Source: Pedosphaera sp.
GTDB taxonomy: Bacteria; Verrucomicrobiota; Verrucomicrobiia; Limisphaerales; JADLHS01
Direction of reading: 5' to 3'
DNA length: 64,000 nt
Assembly (NCBI GenBank): GCA_009695195.1
Contig: SIBJ01000011.1
Coordinates: forward strand, 1 to 64,000
Shown: positions 1 to 10,000 of the stretch, in pieces
Position numbering within the stretch: the stretch's first letter is position 1
Layout: each line of letters begins with the position of its first letter
Translations under genes and position numbers: made by a program
The notes under the pieces: generated by a model
Databases searched by the model: none
What the model saw: only the letters and a program-made list of their open reading frames with translations
What the model was told of the DNA's origin: nothing

Positions 1-3
1 TTA

Positions 4-122
4 TGGACTGCGGTGGCAAGTCGGACGCGACACCGCTTTGGCACCGACGACGGCGAGGGCAATGAGCCACCCGCCCCGTTCGCTCGAAAGCGGTGTCGCG
101 TCCGACTTGCCACCGCAGTCCA
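4..122. repeat. Dispersed long palindrome, family 1, copy 1
   Basis: Two perfectly complementary 36-base arms (4-39 and 87-122) flank a 47-base spacer. The arms begin TGGACTGCGGTGGCAAG on each strand. A second, diverged copy lies at 58107-58224. Nothing inside looks coding or like a transposase. The arms could form a very stable hairpin in RNA or single-stranded DNA. The remaining bases up to the GH20 start at 262 show no gene or recognisable signal. Confidence 0.9.
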
Positions 123-261
123 AAAATACCGCCAGCACCCGCTCACCCTTCCCCGCCTTTAATCGCACCCTCCGGCGGCGCAGACTTGCTTTCACCACGC
201 CGGCGCGCTAGCGTGGGCACGTTCGCAGAACCAGTATGACGAGTCGTTCGCAATTCTTTTC

Positions 262-2328
262 ATGAAGTCCCGCCGCATCGTCATTCTGCTCCTGTTACTG
301 GCGTTAACGTCCTTCGCCGCACCGCCGGCGCTGGTGCCGCTCCCGCTGCAAATGGTGACCAACGCCGGCACTTTCACGCTCTGTCCGGCGCCGGTGATCC
401 CCGGCGCGCCCGCCCCCGCGCCGACGCGCATCCTCGTGGACGGCGCGGCGCGCGAGACCGGCGAATATCTGGCCCTCGCCTTGTTCAAGTCCACCGGCTT
501 CCGGTTTCAAATCGCGTCGAATTCCGGAGTCGCGGCGGTCACGAACGCAATTCTGCTCACGACCAACAGCGCGCTCGCCAGCCTCGGCGCGGAAGGCTAC
601 GAGTTGACGGTGGCGACGAACTCCGTGGTCATCCGCGCGCCGGCGACGGCGGGACTTTTCTACGGCGTGCAAAGTTTGCTCCAGTTGTTGCCGCCAGAGA
701 TTTATTCGGCGCTGCCCGTCACGAATGTGGCGTGGACCGCGCCGTGCGTTTACATCCAGGACAAGCCGCGTTTTTCGTGGCGCGGCTGGATGATGGACAG
801 CGTGCGGCATTTTTTCACCAAGGACGAGGTGAAACAGATGATTGATGCGATGGTGATCCACAAACTGAACACGTTGCACTGGCATTTGGACGACGATTCG
901 GGTTGGCGCATCGAAATCAAGAGTTGGCCGCTACTCACCCAGCTCGGCGCGTGGCGCTCATACACGAACAGTCTGGGGACTAACTTGTGGGGACTTAACC
1001 CGCGCGCCATGACACCGGCGAACGACAATGGTCTTTACGGCGGTTATTATTCCCAGGACGAAGCCCGCGAAATCGTGGCCTACGCCGCGCAGCGGCACGT
1101 GACCGTCGTGCCTGAAATCGAGATGCCCGGCCATTCGACCGCGGCGTTGACGTCTTATCCGCAGTTCTCGTGCAACGGCACGAACAACAACTGTCTGAGT
1201 TGCTCCAACGTGCCGTACAGTCTCAGCGTCACGGCTTATGTCGGCGGCGTGTTCTGCGCTGCGCGCCCCGAGACGATGTCGTTTTTGCAGGACGTGTTGA
1301 CCGAGGTAATGGACATCTTTCCCGGTCAGTTCATCCACATCGGCGGCGACGAAGTGAATTTCGGCAACTGGAACAAGCACTCGCTCGATCAGGCGCTGAC
1401 CAACGCCATCGGCACGGCCTCGATGCAGGTTTATCAGGGCCACTTCACCCAGCAGATTGCCAATTGGCTCAAGAACAATGGCCGGCAGATGATTGGCTGG
1501 AGCGAAATCTTCAATGGCGGCACGCTCACCAATGCTGCGGTGATGGATTGGTTGAACACCCGCGCAGCGCAGGCGGCGACCAACAGCGAATTCGCCGTCA
1601 TGGCCCCGAGTTCGACGCTCTACATCAACAAATGGGAGACCGCCACCAACGCCAGCGGCGGCGGCGTGGTCTGGTCCAACGAACCGCCGGGCCAATCCGG
1701 CCTCTGTACGCTCACCAATGTTTATGGCTTCGAGCCGATCCCCACCGGACTGCCGGCGGCGTACACGAATTTCATCCTCGGCTGCGAAGGCCCCGCATGG
1801 TCGGAATGGATTCCGTCGCTGCAAAATCTACAATTCCGCGTGTTCCCCCGCCTCTGCGCCATCTCCGAAGTGGACTGGCTGCCAGCCGCGCAGAAAAACT
1901 GGACCGACTTCACCAATCGTCTCGAATTCCACAAACAACGCCTCACGCGCATGGGCGTGAATTTCAATCCGTACGGCGCGCCGCCGCCGCTCGGTCAATG
2001 GAAACCCGCGCAGATGTCCACAAACTACATCGCCCTCGACTGGACCATCACCTCCAGCGTCACAAACTTCGGCAAGTTGGACGTTTCCTTCTGCTACAAA
2101 TCGGGCGCGAACGGAATGGACATCGCGTGGGCCGCGTTGTTGGAGAATGGCATCGAGCTGGATCGCGATACGCACGCGGGATTCACCGGGGTCACGCCGG
2201 TGAGGCCGGTTTACATTTTGCGCCTGCCGGCGCTGCGGCCCGGCGCGACGTACACGTTGCGCGCGTCCATCGCGAGTCGCGGCGGAACGGATTCCACCGG
2301 CGTCATTTATCGCCCGAACTGGGATTGA
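262..2328 (+). CDS. Secreted beta-N-acetylhexosaminidase (GH20)
   Basis: Expected to cleave terminal N-acetylhexosamine from chitin-like or glycoconjugate substrates outside the cytoplasm. Residues 1-20 are a signal peptide ending near SFA-A. Residues about 20-150 fit the GH20b domain that precedes the barrel, and residues about 155-560 are the catalytic barrel. Visible motifs are WHLDDDSGW (from residue 207), PEIEMPGHS (from 284) and the catalytic pair D363-E364 in HIGGDE, which in this family polarise the acetamido group and donate the proton. The last 90 residues form a beta-rich tail like that of other family members. The ATG at 262 is chosen because it gives the signal peptide directly. 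The length of 688 is normal for the family. The next gene is on the same strand after a 131-base gap. Confidence 0.93.
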   Translation: MKSRRIVILLLLLALTSFAAPPALVPLPLQMVTNAGTFTLCPAPVIPGAPAPAPTRILVDGAARETGEYLALALFKSTGFRFQIASNSGVAAVTNAILLTTNSALASLGAEGYELTVATNSVVIRAPATAGLFYGVQSLLQLLPPEIYSALPVTNVAWTAPCVYIQDKPRFSWRGWMMDSVRHFFTKDEVKQMIDAMVIHKLNTLHWHLDDDSGWRIEIKSWPLLTQLGAWRSYTNSLGTNLWGLNPRAMTPANDNGLYGGYYSQDEAREIVAYAAQRHVTVVPEIEMPGHSTAALTSYPQFSCNGTNNNCLSCSNVPYSLSVTAYVGGVFCAARPETMSFLQDVLTEVMDIFPGQFIHIGGDEVNFGNWNKHSLDQALTNAIGTASMQVYQGHFTQQIANWLKNNGRQMIGWSEIFNGGTLTNAAVMDWLNTRAAQAATNSEFAVMAPSSTLYINKWETATNASGGGVVWSNEPPGQSGLCTLTNVYGFEPIPTGLPAAYTNFILGCEGPAWSEWIPSLQNLQFRVFPRLCAISEVDWLPAAQKNWTDFTNRLEFHKQRLTRMGVNFNPYGAPPPLGQWKPAQMSTNYIALDWTITSSVTNFGKLDVSFCYKSGANGMDIAWAALLENGIELDRDTHAGFTGVTPVRPVYILRLPALRPGATYTLRASIASRGGTDSTGVIYRPNWD

Positions 2329-2381
2329 AACGCATGAATAATATTCTTTTCAATCCGACCGGTGCCAGAGCGCAGCCGGAG

Positions 2382-2399
2382 CGCGGCGTTTACGCCGCG
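2382..2399. repeat. Short hairpin in a repeat fragment
   Basis: Between the GH20 and NHL genes, CGCGGCG and CGCCGCG pair around the loop TTTA. The flanking text (GGAGCGCGGCG) resembles the longer GGAGCGCGG palindrome at 26461-26533, so this may be a remnant of that family. There is no T-run to make it a convincing terminator. Confidence 0.45.
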
Positions 2400-2459
2400 T
2401 CAGTGTTCGACCGGATGGGTGGGTGGGTTTTGATTTCGACGCGATCAAGCGTTGGTGCG

Positions 2460-3752
2460 ATGAAGCGGCGTGATCGTCGCGCTCCGCTCGCCATCGTCTG
2501 CGGTTTGTTGCTCGTCGTCGCCCTGACTGCGCATTCGCAGCCGGTCGGGATCAACACGCTGGCAGGCAACACCGGTCAAGGTTCGACGAACGGTTTCGGC
2601 AGCAGCGCGCGGTTCAATCATCCGCGTGGCGTGGCGGCGGACAGCGCGGGCAATGTCTTCGTGGCCGACACGGAGAACGGCACGATCCGGAAGATGACGA
2701 CGAACGGATTCGCGGGCAGCTTCGCCGGGTTGGCCGGAGTTTTCGGCAGCGCCAACGGCACGGGAACGAACGCGCAGTTCTACGGCCCGCAAGGCATCGC
2801 CGCGGACAGCGCGGGCAATGTTTACGTCGCCGACACCGCGAACGCGACCATCCGCAAGATTTCTTCGAGCGGAACCGTCAGCGCATTCGCGGGCGCGGTG
2901 GGAAATTTCAACAGCTACGACGGCACGGGCGTGAACGCGCAGTTCTACCAACCGGAGGCCGTGGCGGTGGACGGCGCCGGGAATGTTTACGTCGCGGATA
3001 CTTTCAATCACACGATCCGCAAAGTCTCACCGGCGGGCGCGGTGAGCACGCTGGCCGGACTCGCGGGGAATCCCGGCAGCGCCGACGGCACGAACAGCAA
3101 GGCGCGGTTCAATCGTCCGGCGGGCCTCGCGCTCGACACGGCGACGAATCTTTTCGTGACCGATTCGCTCAATCACACGATCCGCAAGATCACACCGGGC
3201 GGCAACGTGAGCACCATCGCGGGGATGGCCGGTGTCTGGGGCAGCGCCGACGGCACGAACAGCGCCGGGCGGTTTTTCCAGCCGCAGGGAATTTTCTCGC
3301 TCAACGCGAGCAACTTGTTTGTCGTGGATTCCGGCAATCAGACCTTGCGAAAGATTTCCGTCAGCGGGACGAACTGGGTGGTGAGCGCCGTCGCGGGTTT
3401 GCCGGGCAGCGCCGGCTATGCCGACGGGACGGGCAGCGCCGCGCAGTTTTATTTTCCCGCCGGCCTCACGGCGGATGGCGCGGGCTACCTTTACGTGGCG
3501 GATTCCGCGAACAACATCATCCGCACGACGCGCGTCGTGCCGCCGACGTTGCAGCTCGCTTCGGCGGGAAATCAACTCGTCCTCTCGTGGCTGACTTCGG
3601 CGGGGGGATTTGTTTTGGAGACAAGTCCGACGCTCGCCACGGGCGCGGTGTGGTCGCCCGTGACGAATGGCATCGTGACGCTCGGGGATAATTTCGTTCG
3701 CACGAACAACGCGAGCGGCGCGGCGGCCTTCTATCGGCTGCACAAGCCGTAA
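2460..3752 (+). CDS. Secreted NHL-repeat beta-propeller protein with verrucomicrobial C-terminal domain
   Basis: A 430-residue exported protein of unknown ligand. The reading frame stays open far upstream through the GH20 gene, but the ATG at 2460 is chosen because it starts a clear signal peptide (MKRRDRR, then a hydrophobic core ending near AHSQ). An in-frame ATG at 2415 is the alternative. Six NHL blades follow, each with the pattern G-x-A-x-D-x-x-G-N-x-Y-V-A-D-x-x-N-x-x-I-R-K and about 55 residues apart. Such propellers usually bind proteins or sugars or act as lyases or lactonases. The last 70 residues form a separate beta-rich module with a W near its middle and the ending FYRLHKP, shared with six other secreted proteins in this window. 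It converges with the amidase-like gene, with only two bases between them. Confidence 0.85.
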   Translation: MKRRDRRAPLAIVCGLLLVVALTAHSQPVGINTLAGNTGQGSTNGFGSSARFNHPRGVAADSAGNVFVADTENGTIRKMTTNGFAGSFAGLAGVFGSANGTGTNAQFYGPQGIAADSAGNVYVADTANATIRKISSSGTVSAFAGAVGNFNSYDGTGVNAQFYQPEAVAVDGAGNVYVADTFNHTIRKVSPAGAVSTLAGLAGNPGSADGTNSKARFNRPAGLALDTATNLFVTDSLNHTIRKITPGGNVSTIAGMAGVWGSADGTNSAGRFFQPQGIFSLNASNLFVVDSGNQTLRKISVSGTNWVVSAVAGLPGSAGYADGTGSAAQFYFPAGLTADGAGYLYVADSANNIIRTTRVVPPTLQLASAGNQLVLSWLTSAGGFVLETSPTLATGAVWSPVTNGIVTLGDNFVRTNNASGAAAFYRLHKP

Positions 3753-3754
3753 CG

Positions 3755-4591
3755 CTACGGCTGCTTCGCTTCCAAGGAGTTCGACAATGCACCCAATCGT
3801 TGCGCCCAAAACGCGAGGTCGAAATTCTGCGGGTCGTCGTGCGCGTCGGGGATGCCGGCGTCCACGGCGGCGTGATAGCCGGGAATCAACCACGAACCGT
3901 GTTGCGCGCTGGCCGAAACGTAGAGCAACGCGAGCCGGTCATACTGCGCTTCGGTGAAGCCGGGGTCGGCGGCGATGGCGTCGTTTCGCGGGCCGCCGCT
4001 CGGATCGCGTCGGCGCGGCTGGATGAGTTCGGTGTGGACGAAGAGGCCGCGGCCTGTCTCGCGAAGGATTCGGACTTCGAGCTTCGTCGCGCGCCACGGC
4101 GTGGTGAATGAGTGCGGCGTGATGGATTGGCCGAGGCGGTTCACGAAGGCGTGGGCGACGGGGCGATTGGTCCAGCGGTTCAAATTATTTCCCGACCAGG
4201 CGGCGGTGTTGATGTTTGTCGGAATCATTTCGTCGCCGTAGTTCGGCGTGCTGGTGTCATGGATGACAAAATATTTCGCGGCGCAATGGTTTGTGAGCGG
4301 CCCGCCGATGTCGGTTTCGGCGATGTCATGGGCTTTCAGGAAACTTTGCAGCGCGGCGAGATTCACTTTCACCGGCTGGCCGATGAGATTTTCCAGCGGC
4401 GCGGGGAGCGCGGTGAGCGGCGCGCTCAATTCACCATAGCGTTTGACGGGACGTAGAAGGCAACGGGCCTGTTCGAGCGGCGTGCCGGCGAAGGAGAGCG
4501 TGTTGGTGTCGAAGTGGCAGGAGGAGTTCTCGGCGCGGATGGTTGAACAACAAAGCAGGAGAGAAACAAAGGCGGCGAAGATGGTTTTCAT
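3755..4591 (-). CDS. Secreted protein, possible N-acetylmuramoyl-L-alanine amidase-like
   Basis: A 278-residue exported protein. The ATG at 4591 is chosen over one ten codons upstream because it begins MKTIFAAF, a clean signal peptide ending near IRAE, and falls just after the MFS stop at 4593. The frame downstream has the spaced motifs FVIHDTS, HAFVNRLG, FVHTELIQP and PDAHDDPQNFD. Their order and the histidine/aspartate spacing recall zinc-dependent amidase_2 enzymes, where the first H and a late H-x-D bind zinc. This family call is an inference from motif layout, not a firm recognition. Abutting the MFS gene suggests co-transcription with it. Confidence 0.55.
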   Translation of the reverse strand: MKTIFAAFVSLLLCCSTIRAENSSCHFDTNTLSFAGTPLEQARCLLRPVKRYGELSAPLTALPAPLENLIGQPVKVNLAALQSFLKAHDIAETDIGGPLTNHCAAKYFVIHDTSTPNYGDEMIPTNINTAAWSGNNLNRWTNRPVAHAFVNRLGQSITPHSFTTPWRATKLEVRILRETGRGLFVHTELIQPRRRDPSGGPRNDAIAADPGFTEAQYDRLALLYVSASAQHGSWLIPGYHAAVDAGIPDAHDDPQNFDLAFWAQRLGALSNSLEAKQP

Positions 4592-4592
4592 C

Positions 4593-5894
4593 TTACGCGG
4601 CGGTTGCCGGCTTGCGGTCAAGTGGATCGTTCGCCCGCGTCACGAGGTATCGCCATCCGACGAAGCCGGTGGCGATCGCGATGCCGGCGCAGACCAGATA
4701 CGGCAGGCCCGGATGCGCAGAGAAAAATGCGCCGGCGAACATCGGCCCGGTGATGCGGGCCAGACTGCCCGCTCCCTGCGCGATGCCGATGGTGGCACCT
4801 TGCTCGTTGGCGGGCGTGAGGTTGGAGAGCAATCCGAACAGCGGCGGGCGCGTCAGGCCCGTGCCGATCGCCAGCAAAGCCAGCACGCCGAGCAACGCCC
4901 ACCAAGCGCCGCCGTTGCCGCTGAAAAGCAACTTCCACGACAATTCGCCGTGCAAATGAATGTCACCATGCACGAATGGCATGAGGGCGAGACTCGCGCC
5001 GGTCACGAACAAACTCCCGACGATCAATTTTCTTTCGCCAAATTTTTTCACCAGCTTGCCGATGGGGCCGCCTTGAACAAACGCCCCGACGATACCGCAA
5101 TACATGAACAAAGTTCCGGCGATGTGCCGGGCGATGTGCAGGTCGCCGTCATTCTGCAAGTCCAGCCCGAAGTTTCGCGAAATGATGAGGCCGAGCGTCA
5201 ACTCGAAGGTGGTGAAACAAAACGTGGCGAGAAAGAAAATCACCACCAGCGTACCGACCGTTGGTTGCTGGAGCGTGTGCTTCCATTGCGCGAACCGGGC
5301 ACGACGCGGGACATGTTCGGCGGAGGGCGTCCAGCTTTCCTTCAGGATGAAGCACGCGAGGATCAGATTGATTGCGCACAGCGCGCTGGCCACCCAGCCC
5401 GGCCCACCTTCACCGAACCAGTCCGCGCTCCGTCCGCCGATCCACGGGCCAAAGATGAACCCCAGGCCGAACGCCATGCCGATCAGCCCCATTCGTTTTG
5501 AGCGCTGGTCGGGCGGCGTGATGTCCGCGATGTAAGCCTGCGCCACCGTGATGTTCGCGCCGCAGAAACCGGCAAACGTCCGCGAGGCGATGATCATCCA
5601 CAACGCGGTGGCCCCGGTGAATCGCGTCGCGAGCGCGAACCAGGCATAAGCCACCACGGACCCGGCGATGCTGATGAGCAGCACCGGTCGTCGCCCCATC
5701 CGATCCGACAATTGTCCCCACCACGGCGCAAAGATGAATTGCATCGCGGAGAAGGAAGCCATGAGCAAACCCAGTTCGAAGCCATTGGCGTGATAGCTCT
5801 TCGCGTAAAGCGGAAGTTGCGGCAGCACGATGCCGAAGCCGATGAGGTCAATGAAGACCGTGAGAAAAATGACGAGGACGGACGGTTTTCTCAT
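4593..5894 (-). CDS. MFS transporter, TetA/DHA1-like
   Basis: Major facilitator superfamily permease of 433 residues with about twelve hydrophobic segments, probably a proton-driven exporter in the inner membrane. The first segment carries the DHA1 pattern FIDLIGFGIVLPQLPLY, and the loop after helix 2 has motif A, GQLSDRMGRRPVLL. These place it near the tetracycline-exporter/multidrug branch. The substrate cannot be read from sequence, and tetracycline resistance should not be assumed. The stop is followed immediately by the start of the amidase-like gene on the same strand. The promoter would lie in 5895-6150, shared with the divergent regulator and containing a palindromic repeat. Confidence 0.87.
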   Translation of the reverse strand: MRKPSVLVIFLTVFIDLIGFGIVLPQLPLYAKSYHANGFELGLLMASFSAMQFIFAPWWGQLSDRMGRRPVLLISIAGSVVAYAWFALATRFTGATALWMIIASRTFAGFCGANITVAQAYIADITPPDQRSKRMGLIGMAFGLGFIFGPWIGGRSADWFGEGGPGWVASALCAINLILACFILKESWTPSAEHVPRRARFAQWKHTLQQPTVGTLVVIFFLATFCFTTFELTLGLIISRNFGLDLQNDGDLHIARHIAGTLFMYCGIVGAFVQGGPIGKLVKKFGERKLIVGSLFVTGASLALMPFVHGDIHLHGELSWKLLFSGNGGAWWALLGVLALLAIGTGLTRPPLFGLLSNLTPANEQGATIGIAQGAGSLARITGPMFAGAFFSAHPGLPYLVCAGIAIATGFVGWRYLVTRANDPLDRKPATAA

Positions 5895-6000
5895 GCGCGA
5901 ACGCGGGCCGTGGCTGGCCCGGGGCGAAAGTGGACTTCAAAAAACATGGGCGGAGTCTATGGCCGGTTCGCGTCGAGTCAAGCGGGGCGGGTTTGGGGAC

Positions 6001-6082
6001 TCTTCTTGATCTCAATCTTCATCGTATCCCTGTTCTCGTCGGGCAGGGATTAAGAGCAAGATTATGATTGCGATTAAGAAGA
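6001..6082. repeat. Imperfect inverted repeat upstream of the first LuxR-type regulator
   Basis: Left arm 6001-6032 (starts TCTTCTTGATCTCAATC) is roughly complementary to right arm 6044-6082 (ends GATTGCGATTAAGAAGA), with small gaps. The repeating GATTAAGA/GATTATGATT text looks like a dispersed low-complexity palindromic element rather than a protein-binding site. It lies in the divergent region between the MFS and regulator genes. Confidence 0.6.
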
Positions 6083-6150
6083 GGGATTGCGCTAACGCTT
6101 GCGGCGGAGGACGGATTGAGGCACGATTGCGTCGGGTCAAACAGCGACAC

Positions 6151-6861
6151 ATGGCACAAAAAAAACAAACTCCCTCGAACCCGGCGCCGCCCGCACCGCC
6201 GAAAGACACCCGCAAACGCGTCCTGCTGGTGGACGACCACGCGGTCGTGCGCTTCGGCATCGCGCAACTCATCAACCGCCAGCCCGACCTCGTCGTTTGC
6301 GGCGAGGAGGAGGACGCGTCGAAGGCGTTGACGGCCATCGAGAAGTTGAAGCCCGATCTGGTCATCGCCGACATTTCGCTCAAGGACAGCAGCGGGCTGG
6401 AGTTGATGCGCAACATCAAGGCGCAGTCGCCGGGTTTGCCCGTGCTCGTCGTGAGCGCGCACGAAGAAACGATCTACGCAGAAATCGCGTTCCGCGCCGG
6501 CGCGCTCGGCTACCTGATGAAGGAAGCCGTGCTCGACAAAATCCCGACGGCCATCCGTCGGGTGCTGGCGGGGAATATTTACGTCAGCGACGAACAAGCC
6601 GCGCGCATGTTGCAGCAGCAGGTTCGCGGGCAGACGGACGTGAACGAATCCCCGGTGAAAGGTCTCAGTGATCGCGAGCTGGAAGTTTTCCAATTGATCG
6701 GCCGCTGGAAAAAGACGAAGGAGATCGCGGCGGAACTGCACTTGAGCGTCAAGACCATCGAATATTACCGCGAGCAGATCAAACGGAAGCTCAACCTCAA
6801 GGACGCCGGCGAACTGACCCAATACGCCACCGCCTGGGTGCAGCGCGAAACGCCGTCCTGA
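6151..6861 (+). CDS. NarL/FixJ-family response regulator
   Basis: Cytoplasmic DNA-binding regulator of 236 residues. The receiver domain (about 23-140) has the acidic pair D28-D29, the phospho-acceptor D74 in VIADIS and a K in YLMKEA. A LuxR-type helix-turn-helix (about 170-230) begins LSDRELEVFQLIGR and contains the recognition helix VKTIEYYREQIKRKL. The ATG at 6151 is preferred to an in-frame ATG at 6064 because the extra 29 residues lie in the repeat at 6001-6082 and its flank and are unlike this family. No histidine kinase is encoded nearby. It sits 184 bases upstream of the giant surface-protein gene, so control of that gene is plausible but unproven. Confidence 0.88.
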   Translation: MAQKKQTPSNPAPPAPPKDTRKRVLLVDDHAVVRFGIAQLINRQPDLVVCGEEEDASKALTAIEKLKPDLVIADISLKDSSGLELMRNIKAQSPGLPVLVVSAHEETIYAEIAFRAGALGYLMKEAVLDKIPTAIRRVLAGNIYVSDEQAARMLQQQVRGQTDVNESPVKGLSDRELEVFQLIGRWKKTKEIAAELHLSVKTIEYYREQIKRKLNLKDAGELTQYATAWVQRETPS

Positions 6862-7021
6862 CCGCACCCGACCGCCGCTGCCCATTTCCGTTCCCACGTT
6901 TCTGGTCTCCGCGCCCGGGTTTCCCCCGGTGCATTCACAAGCCCCGTGCCGGGTCAATCTCCCTCAGCCGCCCCGATTGTGACCGACGACCCTTGCCCTT
7001 ACGGTTTTCGCAGTGAAGGAA

Positions 7022-7031
7022 AACAATTGTT
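7022..7031. promoter_or_regulatory. Palindrome AACAATTGTT before the giant gene
   Basis: A perfect 10-base palindrome 14 bases upstream of the start of the giant repeat gene. The same core, extended to GAACAATTGTTC, occurs at 28980-28991 before the PEP-CTERM gene. It could be an operator or chance; no promoter boxes are obvious. Confidence 0.25.
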
Positions 7032-7045
7032 CGGACAAGGAAGTT

Positions 7046-10000
7046 ATGAAAACGCGCAACGGTGCAAATTGCTGGCGCGGCCTGTTCGCGATGGTCGTGC
7101 TGTTGGCGACGGTCAAGGCGGCATCAGCCGCCGCCTACACCCTCGAAGGTCAGAACAAGGGCGACACCAACACGTGGTCGGCCGTCAACCTTCAGAACTG
7201 GCAGGAGCTCGATTTCATCCCCGTGCGCGTGCGCATCACCGGCGGCCCGATCGCCAGCCAGACTTTCACGATCACCTTCCCGCACCTGACCGGCACCACG
7301 CCCGGCTTTGAAAACTTTTACAGCTTCGCCGCCTCGTCCAACGTGGTTTTCCTTTCGCCACCGGCGCTCGCCGCCCCGACGACCGGCGACTGGTCTTACA
7401 CCTTCACCGTGAAGGTCACCAACAGCACCACCGCCACCGTCCAATTCTTCGCGCGACTCGCGGCCGGCGCGCACTTAAACACCGGCAGCTCGCTGGCGCT
7501 CAGCGGCAGCCCCTCCGCGATGGGCAATCTGCAAGTCCACAAACCCGCCGCCGGCGCCGGAGCGCCCAACCTCGCGATCACCAAGACCGGTCCTGCCACC
7601 GCCGCGCAGGGCGCGACCATCTCCTACACGCTGGCTTACACCAACAAAGCCAACACCAGCACTGCCGTCGGCGCGCAGATCAGCGACGTCATTCCTGCCG
7701 GCATCACCGTGCTGACCAATTCACTCGGCGCCAACGCGCATTTCGCCGGCAACACCATTTTCTGGGACCTCACCAACGTCGCTGCGCACGCGGCCGGCCA
7801 GATCACCTTCCAGGCGCAGGTCAAACTCACCACCCCGGTCGGCACCGTCATCACCAACTTCTCGCAGATTCTCAGTTCGGAAAACGACGCCGCCTACGCG
7901 GACAACACTTCGACCTGGCTCACCACCGTGACCGCCGGCTGTCAGAACCCGCCGCTCGTCTGCATCACGAACAAATCCGTCGAATGCGGCGCAGCCTGGA
8001 GTTTCGATGCGCCGGCCCCGAGCGACACCGCGGCGGCCAGTTCACTCGCGGTCGTCAGCACCGTGACGAATTTGATTTGCGGAAACACCTTCAACGCCAC
8101 GCGCACCTGGACGGCGACGGATGCTTGCGGCAACACCGCGCAATGCTCCCAGACCGTCACCGTGGTGGACACCACCGCGCCCACGATCACTTGCGTCGGA
8201 AACAAAACGGTCGAAGCGGGTGCGGCCTGGAACTTCGATCCACCGACGGCGGCGGACACTTGCGGCGCGAGCGACGTCACGATCTTGAGCACGACGACCA
8301 ATGCTGCGTGCGGAAACACTTTCAGCGCCACGCGCACGTGGCGGGCGACCGACGCGTGCGGCAACACGGCGCAATGCAGCCAGACGGTGACGGTGGTGGA
8401 CACGACCGCGCCGGTGATCACCTGCGCTGCGAACAAGACCGTGGAAGCAGGCGCGGCGTGGACTTTTGACGCGCCGGCGATTGGCGACGGCGCGCTGAGC
8501 ATCGTGAGCACGCTCACGAATGCGGCCTGTGGCAACACCTTCACCGCCACGCGTACCTGGCGCGCGACCGACCCCTGCGGCAACGCGGCGCAATGTTCGC
8601 AGACTGTGACCGTGGTCGACACCACCGCCCCGGCGATCACCTGCGTCGCGAACAAGACGGTCGAGTGCGGCAGTGCGTGGAACTTCGACGCGCCGAACGC
8701 GACAGACATCGGCGGGACGAACAGCATCACCATTCTCAGCACGACGACCAACGCAACGTGTGGCAACACTTTCACCGCGACGCGGACGTGGCGAGCCACC
8801 GACGCTTGCGGCAACGTGTCGCAATGCTCGCAGACCGTCACCGTCGCGGACACGACCGCGCCGACGATTTCTTGCAGCAGCAACAAAGTTGTGGAAGCCG
8901 GTGCGACGTGGACGTTCGACGCGCCGACGGCGACCGACGGTTGCGGGACGAACACAATCACGGTTTCGAGCACGGTCACGAATGCGGCCAGCGCCTGCGG
9001 CAACACTTTCACCACCACCCGGACTTGGACGGCGACCGATGCCTGCGGCAACACGGCTCCGTGCTCGCAAACCGTCACGGTGGTTGACACCACCGCGCCC
9101 ACGATCACTTGCACGGCGAACAAGACCGTCGAGTGCGGTGCGGTGTGGACGTTCGATGCGCCGGGCGCCACCGACATCGGCGGGACGAACAGCATCACGA
9201 TTTTGAGCACCGTCACGAACGCCGCCTGCGGGAACACGTTCAGCGCCACCCGCACGTGGGAGGCGACCGATGCCTGTGGCAACACGGCCCAATGTTCGCA
9301 GACGGTGACAATTGTTGATACCACCGCGCCGACGATCTCGTGCGCCGGCAACAAGACGATCGAAGCGGGTGCGGCGTGGAACTTTGACGCGCCGTCGGCC
9401 ACCGATATTTGCGGCACGAACGCCATCGCGATTGTCAGCACGGTCACGAACGCGATCGGCGCTTGCGGCAACACCTTCACCGCGACGCGCACCTGGGCCG
9501 CGACCGACGCCTGCGGCAACACCGCGCAATGCTCGCAAACCGTCACCGTCAATGACACGACAGCCCCGACACTGACCTGCGTCGCCAACAAGACGGTGGA
9601 GTGCGGCAGCGTCTGGACCTTCGATGCGCCCACGGCGACGGATATCGGCGGGACGAACAGCATCACAGTTCTCAACACGACGACCAACGCCGCGTGCGGC
9701 AATGGGTTTGCGGCGACGCGGACGTGGAAAGCGACCGACGCCTGCGGCAACGTCGCGCAGTGCGCGCAGACGGTGACGGTCGTTGACACGACTGCGCCGG
9801 TCATCACCTGCGCGGCCAACAAGACGAATGAAGCGGGCGCGGCGTGGACGTTCGACGCGCCGACAGCGACGGATGTCTGCGGCACGAACGCGATCACGAT
9901 TTCGAGCACGATCACCAACACCGCCGGCGCTTGTGGCAACACCTTCACGGCAACGCGCACGTGGACGGCGACCGACGCGTGCGGCAATTCTGCTCAATGC

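Noticed and set aside
1170..2459. Open frame upstream of the NHL protein running through the GH20 gene
   Set aside because: Overlaps the clear GH20 in another frame, with Arg/His/Gln-rich noise; the NHL protein has its own signal peptide at 2460.
4443..5501. 352-codon plus-strand frame opposite the MFS gene
   Set aside because: Antisense to twelve hydrophobic segments of a recognisable transporter; Arg/Glu-rich and without a domain.
4593..5894. MFS gene called a tetracycline-resistance determinant
   Set aside because: Motif A and the DHA1 opening are shared by many exporters, and no tetR-like regulator adjoins it.
7942..9987. Minus-strand frame encoding a repetitive V-H-V-R-V text opposite the repeat gene
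   Set aside because: Antisense to the same 231-base repeats; its repeats derive from the sense modules and it has no plausible start or signal.
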